The notes: generated by a model from the letters alone, not told the origin. A stretch of DNA of 64,000 nt from Micromonospora sp. WMMD961 (GCF_029626145.1 NZ_JARUBJ010000002.1:3879501-3943500), one strand, 5' to 3'; positions 7,719 through 17,270 are shown, counted from the first letter of the stretch. Made by a program: numbers and translations.

Positions 7719-9503
7719 TCAGGTGACGACGATCCGGGCGTCGTCGGGCAGTCGCCGGGTCACGCCTCGGCGGTCCAGCAGCTCCAGCAGCGGCACCGCC
7801 ACCCGGCGGGTGGTGTCCAACGCCTGCCGGGCCGCGGAGAGCGTGAACGGCTGCGGCAGCCCCGCCAGGACCCGGACCGCATCGTCGAGCGCACTGGGCA
7901 GCAGCACCACGTTGTCGGCCAGCCGCAGCAGGGCACCGGCCCGCACCGCCGCGCCGATCTCGCGTGGGCCCAGACCCAGGTCGACGAGGTGGTCCGCCTC
8001 GGGCGCCCGGAACGGACGGTCGCCGTACTCGGCGCGAACCCGCTGCACGGCCCGGGCCACCGGCTCCGGCAGCGCGTCGGCGCCCGCCGCCCCGACCCGC
8101 CCGGCGTGGATCCGCAGCGGCGGCCGGACCAGCGCCTCGACCAGCACCCGGTCGGGCAGGGCGAGACGCTGACGCAGCGCGTCCACCGGCATCCCGGGCT
8201 CCAACGGGTGTTCCCGGGCGTAGCGGGAGACCTCCTCGGTCACCTGCTCGCCGAGCCACCGCCAGTGCGGCGGGTCGGCCAACCAGTCACCGGCCACCGG
8301 CTCCGCGCACGCCGGCCGGTCACGCCCCCGCTCGGCGTGCACCGGCACACCCATCCGGAGCAACGCGCCGGCCCGGATCAGCCGGCGGCGGCGCAGCTCC
8401 CCGGCCAGGTCGGGACGACCGTCCAGCTCGGCGAGGACCTGCGCGCGGGCGGCGGCGGCACCCCGGCGGGCCAGCGGCGGCGGCGCGACGTCCAGCACCC
8501 GCACCCCGCCGCTGACGTGGTGCCGACCCGGGTCGCGCAGCAGCGCCCGGTCGCCGACCCGCAACGGCAACGGACGGGCCAACCGCAGGCGTACGGTGTC
8601 CGGGCCGAGCGGGCGGACCCGGGCCGGCACCGCCGCCGACCCGACGTGCAGGGTGAGGGCGGCCGGCAGGTCGGCCGCGGGATCGCCGGTCAGCCGCACG
8701 TCGACGAGGTCGGTGCGGTGGAACCGGCCCGGGCTGAGCAGCGCGTCGCCACGGCCGATCCGGTCGCGGGGCGTACCGCGCAGGTTGACCGCCACCCGGG
8801 CCACCGCCGTCACCTCCGGTCGGGCCTCCCGCAGGGTGTGCAGACCACGTACCCGGACCGCTTCGTCGGCCCCGGCCAGCTCCAACTCGTCGCCCACCCG
8901 CAACCGTCCGCCGCCGAGGGTGCCGGTGACCACGGTGCCGCTGCCCCGCACCGTGAAGCTGCGGTCGACCCAGAGGCGCACCGGGTCGTCCACCAGCGGC
9001 GCGGGCACCCGGGCGGCGAGCCGGTCCAGGGCGGACCGCAGCTCCGGCAGGCCCGCGCCGGTGAGACCGCTGACCGCGACCGCCGGCACCGCGCCGAGGC
9101 TGGTCGCCGCGATCTCGGCGCGGGCATGCGCAGTGGCCGGCCCCGGGTCGGCCAGGTCCGCGCGGGTCACCGCCAGCAGGCCGTACGCGACACCGAGCGC
9201 GTCGAGCGCGGCCAGGTGCTCGGCGGACTGCGGCATCCACCCCTCGTCGGCGGACACCACGATCAGCGCCGCCGGCACCGGGCCGACACCCGCGAGCATG
9301 TTCGGCACGAACCGCTCGTGCCCGGGTACGTCGACGAAGGCCACCGTGCCGCCGGACGGCAGCGTCGTCCAGGCGAAGCCCAGGTCGATGGTCATCCCCC
9401 GGCGGCGTTCCTCGGCCCACCGGTCGGGTTCCATCCCGGTCAACGCCCGGACCAGTGTCGACTTGCCGTGGTCGACGTGTCCGGCGGTGGCGACGACGAA
9501 CAC
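7719..9503 (-). CDS. selB: Selenocysteine-specific elongation factor SelB
   Basis: A 594-aa SelB. The N-terminal EF-Tu-like GTPase shows G1 GHVDHGKST, the switch region 'RRRGMTIDLGFAW', G3 DVPGHERF and a G4-like TRAD. Domains II and III follow, then C-terminal winged-helix repeats (from about residue 380) that in bacterial SelB bind the SECIS hairpin. It delivers Sec-tRNA(Sec) to UGA codons carrying a SECIS. The GTG at 9503 is fixed by the family start 'FVVATAGHVDHGK' and lies 2 bp after the selA stop, so the two genes form an operon. The C-terminal half diverges from the E. coli protein, as expected. Confidence 0.95.
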   Translation of the reverse strand: MFVVATAGHVDHGKSTLVRALTGMEPDRWAEERRRGMTIDLGFAWTTLPSGGTVAFVDVPGHERFVPNMLAGVGPVPAALIVVSADEGWMPQSAEHLAALDALGVAYGLLAVTRADLADPGPATAHARAEIAATSLGAVPAVAVSGLTGAGLPELRSALDRLAARVPAPLVDDPVRLWVDRSFTVRGSGTVVTGTLGGGRLRVGDELELAGADEAVRVRGLHTLREARPEVTAVARVAVNLRGTPRDRIGRGDALLSPGRFHRTDLVDVRLTGDPAADLPAALTLHVGSAAVPARVRPLGPDTVRLRLARPLPLRVGDRALLRDPGRHHVSGGVRVLDVAPPPLARRGAAAARAQVLAELDGRPDLAGELRRRRLIRAGALLRMGVPVHAERGRDRPACAEPVAGDWLADPPHWRWLGEQVTEEVSRYAREHPLEPGMPVDALRQRLALPDRVLVEALVRPPLRIHAGRVGAAGADALPEPVARAVQRVRAEYGDRPFRAPEADHLVDLGLGPREIGAAVRAGALLRLADNVVLLPSALDDAVRVLAGLPQPFTLSAARQALDTTRRVAVPLLELLDRRGVTRRLPDDARIVVT

Positions 9504-9505
9504 GG

Positions 9506-10810
9506 TCAGTCGTCCCCGGGGACGCGCAGCACGGCCGTCCGGACCGCCTCGTCGGCCTCGGCCGGCACGCACCGCAGGTCGAGCAGGAGCCGACCCCGGA
9601 CCACCCGACCGAGCACCGGCTGCTCACCGGTACGCAGCGGCCCCGCGTACCGTTCGGGCAGGCTCAGCGCCCACGAGTCCAGCTCCACGCCGGGTGCTCC
9701 GCCGCCGCCGACCACCGCGACGGCCGGCACCACCTCCGCCTTGCGGCCGTCCGCGCCGAGCCGGTCGCGCAGTCGCTCCACCCGTTCGCGCAGGGCACCG
9801 GGGTCGGCGTGCAGGGCTGACCGGGTCGGTGTGTCCGGCTGGTGCACTGTCGCGGCCAGCGCGGCCAGGGTGAGCTTGTCCACCCGCAGCGCCCGGGCAA
9901 GTGGGTGACGACGCAACCGGTCGATCACCTCGACGTCACCGAGCAGCAGCCCCGCCTGCGGGCCGCCGAGCAGCTTGTCGCCGCTGGCCGTGACCAGCGC
10001 CGCGCCGGCGCGAAGGGTGCTGGCCGCGTCCGGTTCGTCGGGCAGCAGCGGATCCGGAGCGAGCAGCCCGGAGCCGATGTCCGCGACCACCGGCACGCCG
10101 AGGGTGGCCAGTTGTCGCACCGGGGTCGCCGAGGTGAAGCCGGTGACCTGGAAGTTCGACGGGTGCACCTTCAGCACGAAGCCGGTCTGCGGGCCGAGGG
10201 CGGCGGCGTAGTCGGCGAGGGTGGTGCGGTTGGTGGTGCCCACCTCCCGCAGCCGCGCGCCGGTGCTCTCCAGCAGGTCGGGCAGGCGGAAACCGTCGCC
10301 GATCTCGACCAGCTCACCCCGGCTGACCACGATCTCCCGGCCGGCGGCCAGCGCGGTGGCGGCCAGCACCAGCGCGGCGGCGCCGTTGTTGACCACGTGT
10401 ACGGCGCCCGCGTCGGGCACGGCGGCGGCCAGCGCGTCGAGGGCGTCCCGGCCGCGACGGGCCCGTCGGCCGGTGCCCAGGTCCAGTTCCACGTCGGTGT
10501 GCCCGGCGGCGGCGACCACCGCGGCGACGGCGGCGGACGACAACGGCGCCCGGCCCAGGTTGGTGTGCAACACGACGCCGGTCGCGTTGAGCACCACGCG
10601 GGGGCCGGCCGTGGGCAGCGCGGCGACCGCGGCGTCGCGTACCTCGTCCGGGTGCAGTTCGCCCCGGCGGGCCCGGTCCTGGGCGCGGGCGATGACCGCC
10701 TTGACCCGGTCCCGACCGAGCGTCGCGCTGGCGGCGGCGAGCCGAGGGTCGGCGAGCAGCGTGTCGGTGCGCGGCACCCGCCGTCGCGGGTCCGTCGGCC
10801 CGTCGCCCAT
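9506..10810 (-). CDS. selA: L-seryl-tRNA(Sec) selenium transferase SelA
   Basis: A 434-aa PLP enzyme converting Ser-tRNA(Sec) to Sec-tRNA(Sec) with selenophosphate. The PLP lysine is K279 in 'TASGDKLLGGPQAG', preceded by ADIGSGLL, and family motifs NATGVVLHTNLGRAPL, VNNGAAA and 'GTTNRT' are present. ATG 10810 has GCAGGAG upstream. The tRNA-Sec gene ends 22 bp upstream and selB starts 2 bp downstream, giving a selC-selA-selB unit. selD (selenophosphate synthetase) is not in the window and must be encoded elsewhere for the pathway to work. Confidence 0.96.
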   Translation of the reverse strand: MGDGPTDPRRRVPRTDTLLADPRLAAASATLGRDRVKAVIARAQDRARRGELHPDEVRDAAVAALPTAGPRVVLNATGVVLHTNLGRAPLSSAAVAAVVAAAGHTDVELDLGTGRRARRGRDALDALAAAVPDAGAVHVVNNGAAALVLAATALAAGREIVVSRGELVEIGDGFRLPDLLESTGARLREVGTTNRTTLADYAAALGPQTGFVLKVHPSNFQVTGFTSATPVRQLATLGVPVVADIGSGLLAPDPLLPDEPDAASTLRAGAALVTASGDKLLGGPQAGLLLGDVEVIDRLRRHPLARALRVDKLTLAALAATVHQPDTPTRSALHADPGALRERVERLRDRLGADGRKAEVVPAVAVVGGGGAPGVELDSWALSLPERYAGPLRTGEQPVLGRVVRGRLLLDLRCVPAEADEAVRTAVLRVPGDD

Positions 10811-10832
10811 CGCGTCATCTCCTGCAGTGGTT

Positions 10833-10928
10833 TGGCGGAGACGGACGGGAATCGAACCCGCCTGGCCCGGGTCCCGGACCACACCGGTTTTGAAGACCGG
10901 GAGGGGCACCAGCCGCCTGAACGCCTCC
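10833..10928 (-). tRNA. selC: tRNA-Sec (anticodon UCA)
   Basis: A 96-nt tRNA with encoded CCA end (plus-strand TGG at 10833-10835). The anticodon loop is CTTCAAA, so the anticodon is TCA and reads UGA; it sits on an ACCGG/CCGGT stem. The very long variable arm, the extended D stem (GGCGGC...) and the T loop TTCGATT are typical of tRNA-Sec and exclude an ordinary suppressor. The acceptor pairs GGAGGCG with CGTCTCC (one G-T wobble); the eighth pair expected in bacterial tRNA-Sec appears mismatched. It lies immediately before selA and 38 bp after the last fdh gene on the same strand. Confidence 0.96.
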
Positions 10929-10966
10929 ACCGGACATTCGATCACAGCACGGGCAGGACCGCCCGG

Positions 10967-12193
10967 TCAGGTGGAAGTTCCGCCGGCACCCCGCCGGGCT
11001 TCCACCCGCTCGCGCTGCGGCACCACCGTGTACCGGGGGTCACGGGCCGAGGCGACACCGCCGTAGAAGATGCCGAACCGGGTCACCACCGAAGCGGCCA
11101 GCAACGCGGCACCGGAGAACGCGCCGACCGTCCGGCTACGGCGGCCCAGCAGCGCCCCGGCAACCCCTACGGCGGTCAGCAGCCGGCCGGCGCGCAACAG
11201 CCGACCGGGACGGCCCAGCCGGTAGGGCTCGCTGAGCAGACCGAGACGGGTCTCCACCCGGTGCGCGCCGTACAGCTCCAGCGCCGCGCCGGCCACCGCC
11301 ATCCGCCGGGCCGGCCCGGTCTGGGCCGGCGGCGCGGCGAGCAGACCCACGCCCGCGCCGCTGGCCAGCGCACTGCCGGCGAAGATGACCGGCAACTCGG
11401 GGTACGCCTCATGCCACGACGGCACCGCCGTGTCGGCCAGCAGGACCCCGGTGTACGTGGCCAGCGCGGGCGCGGTGCCGGCGGCGAGCAGCCCGGCGGT
11501 GTGCCCGACCGACGGCAACGCCCGACTTGCCCGCCCGAGCAGACCGTGGCGCGGCAACACACCGGCGGCCTCGGCGATCGCGGCGACACCGGCGGCCGGC
11601 CCGTACGCGGTGAGGATCCAGGTGCCCATCGACATCGGCGAGGTCGGCTTGGCCACGCGCAGCATGTGGTGGAAGCGGGCCGGCCGCCCGAGGTCCTTGA
11701 CCAGGAAGACGGCGCTGGCGCTGACGGCGGCCAGCGCGGTGAGCCGACCGGCGCGCCGCAGCGCCGGCCGCCCGGTGAGCTGCCCACCGGCCGCGAGCAG
11801 CGACGAGCCGGCCGCCAGCCCGCCGGTGAACAGGTACGCGGCGATGTCCCACTTCCAGACCGGCCCCTTGAGGATCGGCCGACCGTAGTACGACGTGAAC
11901 TCGGCCTCCGGTACCCGCACCTCCTCGCCGCCGCGACCGCCGCGTCGGCGGCCCCTGCGTCGAGCGGGCTGGTCGGCTGTGTCTCCCGGCACCGAGGGCC
12001 CCTGTGGCCGGGCCGTCTGGTGCCGCGTGGCGATCTCCTGCGGCGGGGCGGTCGCGTGCTGGTCGTCGGCGACCACCGCTGCGCCGTCGGTCTCCGGGCG
12101 TGCCGAGACGCCCGGTCGGTCGGCACCCTCGGCGGCCAGCCGGGCACGGAAGCGGCGGAACAGGTCGCCCACCTCGGGGCGCTGCGGACTCAC
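10967..12193 (-). CDS. Formate dehydrogenase membrane subunit, NrfD/polysulfide-reductase type
   Basis: A 408-aa membrane subunit with a hydrophilic N-terminal extension (about 110 residues, Arg/Pro/Ala-rich) followed by about eight transmembrane helices. 'FTSYYGRPILKGPVWKWDIAAYLFTGGLAAGS' is the NrfD signature start, with 'VKDLGRPARFHHMLRV' and 'PTSPMSMGTWIL' further on. It should anchor the formate dehydrogenase and pass electrons to the quinone pool. GTG 12193 overlaps the upstream Fe-S subunit stop (GTGA). The long N-terminal extension is not part of the core family. Confidence 0.9.
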   Translation of the reverse strand: MSPQRPEVGDLFRRFRARLAAEGADRPGVSARPETDGAAVVADDQHATAPPQEIATRHQTARPQGPSVPGDTADQPARRRGRRRGGRGGEEVRVPEAEFTSYYGRPILKGPVWKWDIAAYLFTGGLAAGSSLLAAGGQLTGRPALRRAGRLTALAAVSASAVFLVKDLGRPARFHHMLRVAKPTSPMSMGTWILTAYGPAAGVAAIAEAAGVLPRHGLLGRASRALPSVGHTAGLLAAGTAPALATYTGVLLADTAVPSWHEAYPELPVIFAGSALASGAGVGLLAAPPAQTGPARRMAVAGAALELYGAHRVETRLGLLSEPYRLGRPGRLLRAGRLLTAVGVAGALLGRRSRTVGAFSGAALLAASVVTRFGIFYGGVASARDPRYTVVPQRERVEARRGAGGTST

Positions 12194-13164
12194 GAGGAAC
12201 CTCCGACGAACGCGGCGACGGTGGCCGCCGCCATGGCGAGTGCGGCGAGGCCGGCGCGTTTCCACATCTTCGGCAGGTCGCGGGTGGTCACGATCGGGTC
12301 CGGTGGCAACCCGTACACCTCGGGCTCGTCCAACAGCAGGAAGAACGCCCCGTCACCACCGACGCCGTCGTCCGGGTCGTGCCCGTACAACCGCGCCTCG
12401 GAAACCCCCCGCCCCCGCAACGTCGCCACCCGCGCGGCGGCCCGCTCCCGCAACTCCTCCAGGGGCCCGTACTGGATCGACTCGGTCGGACACGCCTGCG
12501 CACACGCCGGCGTCATGCCGGCACCCAACCGGTCGTAGCACAACGTGCACTTCCACGCCCGACCATCGTCCTTACGCTGATCGATGACGCCGTACGGGCA
12601 CGCCGAGATGCAGTACCCACACCCGTTACAGATGTCCTCCTGCACCACCACCGTCCCGAACTCCGTCCGGAACAACGACCCCGTCGGACACACGTCCAGA
12701 CACGCCGCATGCGTGCAGTGCTTACACACGTCCGACATCATCAACCACCGGAAATCCGTCCGACCCTCCACACCGGAACCCCGACCCGGCGGCTGCGCCC
12801 CCGGCATCCCCAGGAACTGTGGACCCGCGCCCGCGTCGACCGACCGCTGCGGGCCACCGTTGACCGGTTCGCCGAGCACGTCCGCCGACGGCGGGTGCGG
12901 CCCGGCCGGGCGGGGCTGCTCGATGAACGCCACGTGCCGCCACGAGTTCGCGGTCAAGGCGCCGGTGTTGTCGTAGGACATGCCGAGCAGGTCCAGACCG
13001 CTCTCCGGGACGCCGTTCCACTCCTTGCACGCCACCTCACACGCCTTGCACCCGATGCAGACGCTGGTGTCGGTGAAGAACCCCATCCGCGGCGGCGCGT
13101 TCTGATAACCCGCGTCGGGCGCCGGGTCCAGCGGGCCGTACAGGCTGTTCGGGTCAGGAAGCAC
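12190..13164 (-). CDS. Formate dehydrogenase iron-sulfur subunit
   Basis: A 324-aa four-cluster ferredoxin-like subunit. Cysteine groups for four [4Fe-4S] clusters are visible: CIGCKACEVACKEWN near residue 36, CKHCTHAACLDVCPTG, CNGCGYCISACPYG and CTLCYDRL...CAQACPTE. It carries electrons from the molybdopterin subunit to the membrane subunit. The C terminus has a single hydrophobic helix (LAALAMAAATVAAFVG), as in FdnH-type subunits. GTG 13164 overlaps the fdhA stop by 11 bp and has a GA-rich ribosome site; its own stop overlaps the next gene. Confidence 0.93.
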   Translation of the reverse strand: MLPDPNSLYGPLDPAPDAGYQNAPPRMGFFTDTSVCIGCKACEVACKEWNGVPESGLDLLGMSYDNTGALTANSWRHVAFIEQPRPAGPHPPSADVLGEPVNGGPQRSVDAGAGPQFLGMPGAQPPGRGSGVEGRTDFRWLMMSDVCKHCTHAACLDVCPTGSLFRTEFGTVVVQEDICNGCGYCISACPYGVIDQRKDDGRAWKCTLCYDRLGAGMTPACAQACPTESIQYGPLEELRERAAARVATLRGRGVSEARLYGHDPDDGVGGDGAFFLLLDEPEVYGLPPDPIVTTRDLPKMWKRAGLAALAMAAATVAAFVGGSS

Positions 13165-16100
13165 CGCGCTGCTCCCCCTCGCTGTCGGTGGTGACCGCCG
13201 GAGCATTATGGCCCGGGGTGATCCCGGCCCGCCGCTGGTAGTCGGCGACCAGGTCCCGCAACGCCGGGCCGGTCGGCCGACGGCCGGGCCGCACGTCGCA
13301 GGTGCCGACCTTGCTCTCCTGGATCAGGACGTTCGGGTCCAGGCTGATGCCGAACAGGTCGTTGGCCGAGTCACCGGTCACCAGACCCTCGAAACCGAAG
13401 TGGTACGGCAACCACACCTGGTGGATGATCCGGTCGTCCACCCGCAACGGCCTGAGCCGATCGGTCACCAGCACCTTCGCCTCGATCACCGCCCGACCAC
13501 TGACCAGGTGCGCCCAGCCCAGATGCGTCAGGCCCGCCTCGGCGGCCAGGGCCGGGGACACCTCGACGAACATCTCCGGCTGCAACTCCGCCAGCGGCGA
13601 CACCGTCCGACTCATCCCACCGGCGGTGTGGTGCTCGGTGAGCCGGCTGACCGTGAACACGTACGGGAACACCTGACTGTGTTCCTGCGGCGGGCTCGGG
13701 TTCACCGAGTTCACCGGATGCGCGTACATCTTGCGGGTCGGGTTGGCCTGCTGCCGGTAGAGCGGGTTACGAACCGGCGACTCCACCGGCTCGTAGTGGG
13801 TGGGCAGCGGCCCGTCCAGGACACCGCTGGGCGCGTACAGCCAGCCCTTGCCGTCGCCCTGCATGACGAACGGGTCGTCACCGGCGATGCCCTCCGGCCC
13901 GGACGCGCCCGGCGGGGGCCGGTACGACGGCGGTTTGGTCTTCTCGAAGTCCGGCACGTCGTGACCGGTCCACTCGCCCTTCTCCGCGTCCCACCACACG
14001 TAGCGTTTGCGTTCACTCCACGGGTTGCCGTCCGGGTCGGCCGAGGCACGGTTGTAGAGGATGCGCCGGTTCGCCGGCCACGCCCAACCCCACTCGGCGG
14101 CCACCCAGTCCTGCTCGTGTCGGGACTTGCGCCGGGCCGCCTGGTTGACGCCGTCCGCGTACACCCCGGTGTAGATCCAGCAGCCGACGGCGGTGGAACC
14201 GTCGGCGCGGGCCTCCGCGAAGCTGGACAGTGGACGGCCGGTCGCCACGTCGTACCCGTTGATCTCGCGCAGCACCGCCTCGGCGCTCGGCTCCGCGTGC
14301 GGACCGTGCGTGGGGTAGTCCCAGGTGAGGTCGAGCAGCGCCCGGTCACGCGGCAGCGGTGAGTCGGCCAGCTTCTCCCGCAGCCTGCGGCCGAGGTGGT
14401 AGAAGAACCACAGCTCGGAGCGCGCGTCGCCCGGCGGCTCGACGGCCTTCTCCCGCCACTGCAACAACCGCTGCGTCTGGGTGAACGTGCCCTCCTTCTC
14501 CACGTGCGACGCCGCCGGCAGGAAGAACACCTCAGTGCGGCACTCCTGCGGCACGATCTCCCCGGTGGCGACCTCGGGACCGTTCTGCCAGAACGTGGCA
14601 CTTTCGATCATGAACAGGTCGCGGACGACCAACCAGTCGAGGTTGGCCATCCCGAGCCGCTGGGCGCGGCCGTGGGCTGAGCCGACCGCCGGGTTCTGAC
14701 CGAGCAGGAAGTACCCCTTGACCTGCCCGTCGATCATGTTGAGCACCTGTTGGTAGGTGCCGTGGTCCCCGGTCAACCGGGGTAGGTACCCGTAGCAGAA
14801 GTCGTTCTCCGGCGTCGCCGCGTCACCCCAGTACGCCTTCAGCAGGCTGGCGGCGAACGACCGCGCGTTGCCCCAGAACCCCTTCTGCCCGGGGTGCCGG
14901 ATGCTGTCCACCCACTCGTCGAAGGTCGGGTGGTCGGCGTGGTGCGGCATCGGCAGATAACCGGGCAGCAGGTTGAACAACGTCGGGATGTCGGTCGACC
15001 CCTGGATGCTCGCGTGCCCCCGCAACGCCATCACCCCACCACCCGGGCGGCCCATGTTGCCCAGCAGCAGCTGGATGATCGCGCCCGTGCGGATGTACTG
15101 CACGCCGACGCTGTGCTGGGTCCAACCCACCGAGTAGATCAGCATGCCGGTGCGCTCGCGGCCGGAGTTCTCCGTCCACGCCCGCGCCAACTCCAGGAAC
15201 TGTTCCTGCGGGATGCCGCAGACCCGCTCCACCATCTCCGGGGTGTAGCGGGCGAAGTGCCGCTTGAGGATCTGGTAGACGCACCGCGGGTGCTGCAACG
15301 TCTCGTCCCGCCGGGTCTGCCCGCCCACCTGCGCCCCGTGCGACTCGTGCGTCAGGCCGGAGGCGCTGTCCCGCTCCTGGGCGGTGTGCCCGCTGCCGGA
15401 CGAATCCTCGTGCCCCTCGTACTGCCAGCTGTCCTGAACGTACGTCCCGGTCGCCGGGTCGAAGCCGGAGAAGAAGCCGTCGCCGTCCTCGGTGTCGCTG
15501 AACTGCTCACTGACGATCGTGGCGGCGTTGGTGTAGGAGAGCACGTACTCCCGGAAGTCCAACTCGTTCTCCAGGATGTACCGCACCACCCCACCGAGCA
15601 GCGCGATGTCGGTGCCCGCCCGGATCGGCAGGTACGAGTCCGCGACCGCGCTGGTGCGGGTGAAGCGCGGGTCGACGTGGAAGACCTTCGCCCCACGGCG
15701 CTTGGCCTCCATCACCCACTGGAAACCCACCGGGTGCGCCTCGGCCATGTTCGAACCCTGGATGACGACGACGTCAGCGTTGGCGATGTCCTGCTGGAAA
15801 TCCGTCGCACCGCCACGACCGAAGCTGGCCCCCAGACCGGGGACGGTGGCGGAGTGTCAAATACGGGCCTGGTTCTCGATCTGCAGCGCCCCCATCGCGG
15901 TGAACAACTTCTTGATGAGGTAGTTCTCCTCGTTGTCCAGCGTCGCCCCACCCAGGCTGGAGATGCCCAGCGTCCGGTTGAGCGGCCGGCCCTGCGTGTC
16001 GACGTCCTCCCAGGTCTGCTCACGCGCCGCGAGCATCCGGTCGGCGATCATGTCGAGCGCGGTGTCGAGGTCCAGGTCCTCCCACTGCGTCGAGTACGGA

Positions 16101-16426
16101 CGCCGGTAGCGGACCGTCGTCTGCCGCAGCGGACTCGTCACCAGACTCTTGCTGGCCGAACCCTTCGGGCAGAGCCGACCCCGCGAGATCGGACTGTCCG
16201 GGTCGCCCTCGATCTGACTGACCTGCCCGTCCTTGACGAACACCCGCTGCCCGCAACCCACCGCGCAGTACGGGCACACCGAACGGGCCACACTGTCGGC
16301 GGTCTCGGTGCGGGCGGTCAGCCCGGCCGAACGGGCCGACTGCGCCGCCGCGCCCCGACCCAGCGGATCAGTGCCGGTGAGCTGCCGGTAGACCGGCCAC
16401 CCCTCGATGAAGGTCCGCAGCCCCAT
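13154..16426 (-). CDS. fdhA: Selenocysteine-containing formate dehydrogenase, catalytic subunit (UGA = Sec at codon 190)
   Basis: The molybdopterin/[4Fe-4S] catalytic subunit oxidising formate to CO2. It is one 1090-residue reading frame interrupted by a single TGA at 15857-15859, in the context A-R-I-U-H-S-A-T-V, the Sec/Cys active-site position of this family. The N-terminal cluster motif is CPYCAVGCGQRVFV with CPKG further on. Downstream are 'QGSNMAEAHPVGFQWV', 'SVGWTQHSVG' and a C-terminal MopB-type domain (SRLTEHH...GMSRTVSPLAELQPEMFVEVSP). ATG 16426 follows GGGAGGGGG. No twin-arginine signal is obvious in the first 40 residues. It heads the fdh operon and a SECIS follows the TGA. Automated calling would split it into two genes at 15857. 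Confidence 0.95.
15810..15859 (-). promoter_or_regulatory. SECIS element directing Sec insertion in fdhA
   Basis: Directly 3' of the TGA (15859-15857) the minus strand folds into a bacterial SECIS-like hairpin. The outer stem is CCGCCAC (15852-15846) with GTGGCGG (15816-15810). The apical stem is CCCC (15842-15839) with GGGG (15833-15830), closing a GGTCT loop (15838-15834). The loop begins 18 nt after the TGA. From memory the E. coli fdhF SECIS also has a GGUCU loop at about this distance. The element is inside the coding sequence, so it also encodes fdhA residues. Confidence 0.9.
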
Positions 16427-16506
16427 CCCCCGACACCCCCTCCCACGCGAGCGACCACATGAACATAGGTCAACTGAGAGAGGTTCGCGAGTGGGGGCGG
16501 TCAGAC

Positions 16507-16542
16507 AGCGCCGCCCCCGGCCTCGTGGCCGGGGGCGGCGCT
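16507..16542. terminator. Perfect 16-bp GC-rich hairpin upstream of fdhA
   Basis: AGCGCCGCCCCCGGCC (16507-16522) and its exact complement (16527-16542) flank a TCGT loop. It is about 80 bp upstream of the fdhA start. It may terminate transcripts arriving from the 17.4-18 kb gene or attenuate an fdhA leader. Confidence 0.55.
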
Positions 16543-16796
16543 GGTGTCGGTGTGCAGGTCGCCTCTCGGCGAGTGGCACGACGCGGCTCCAGCCGAACGG
16601 TATTCCGCGAGGGCGATTTAGGTGAGGCCCGGGGACACTGGGTCACACCGACACCCTCCACAACCAGCCGGACCCCCACCTTGTTCCCCGCCCAGGGGTG
16701 GCGTGGATTGCCGCGCGGTCGCCGCGTGTTCCCGGGCGGCGGTCGTGGCACTGCCGCGCGACGCCACCGCACGGCCCCCGCCCACCGGCACGGCCG

Positions 16797-16980
16797 GCCA
16801 CCGGCACGGCACGGCCCGGGCCACCGGCACGGCACGGGCCACCGGCACGGCACGGCCCGGGCCACCGGCACGGCACGGCCCGGGCCACCGGCACGGCACG
16901 GGCCACCGCGATGCCCAGCCCCGCCGCACGGCGGGGGGCTGGCCACCGCGATGCCCGGCCCCGCCGCACGGCGGGGGGCT
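16797..16980. repeat. GC-rich tandem repeats (17/23-bp units, then two 40-bp units)
   Basis: From 16797 to about 16909 the unit GGCCACCGGCACGGCAC, with or without a GGCCCG extension, is repeated five times. Two 40-bp units follow (16901-16940 and 16941-16980) that differ at one base, each containing the CCGCCGCACGGCGGG hairpin. A third, diverged version of the hairpin continues to about 17012. The pattern looks like slippage or unequal recombination in non-coding DNA. Confidence 0.75.
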
Positions 16981-17219
16981 GGCCCCCGGGGTGCGTTGCC
17001 CCGCCGTGCGGCGGGCCAACGCACCGCGGCATCGCGCAGGCGCGGCCCACGCCCCGCGCAGGCATCACAGTTCGGCCGCCTGCCTGTCGTTGTCTGACCA
17101 CCTCACCCAGGCGACCGGTTCCCCGAACCGTCTGACCGCCGGCGTACGACCCTCACACCCGACACAGGCCAAGCCTTTCTCGACACGCACTACCCGGCGG
17201 CGGCAGGACCCAGAATCGC

Positions 17220-17270
17220 GAGATCTTGGAAAGTTTCCGTTACGCGAGAACGGAAACTGTCCAAGATCTC
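17220..17270. repeat. 22-bp inverted repeat with 7-nt loop
   Basis: Arms at 17220-17241 and 17249-17270 are complementary at 21 of 22 positions (core AGATCTTGGAAAGTTTCCG against CGGAAACTGTCCAAGATCT), with the loop ACGCGAG. It is much less GC-rich than its surroundings, unlike the other terminators here. It could be a mobile palindromic (REP/MITE-like) element or a structured RNA. Confidence 0.7.

Noticed and set aside
7989..9908. Long plus-strand open frames opposite selA/selB
   Set aside because: Low-complexity Arg/Gly/His composition; antisense shadow of SelB and SelA.
15857..15859. fdhA read as two separate genes or a nonsense pseudogene
   Set aside because: The TGA is at the conserved Sec position, the frame continues without a gap, a SECIS follows and the Sec machinery is adjacent.
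16459..17097. Open frames on both strands through the GC-rich repeats
   Set aside because: They follow the repeat units, differ in all frames, and have no ribosome site or homology; treated as non-coding.
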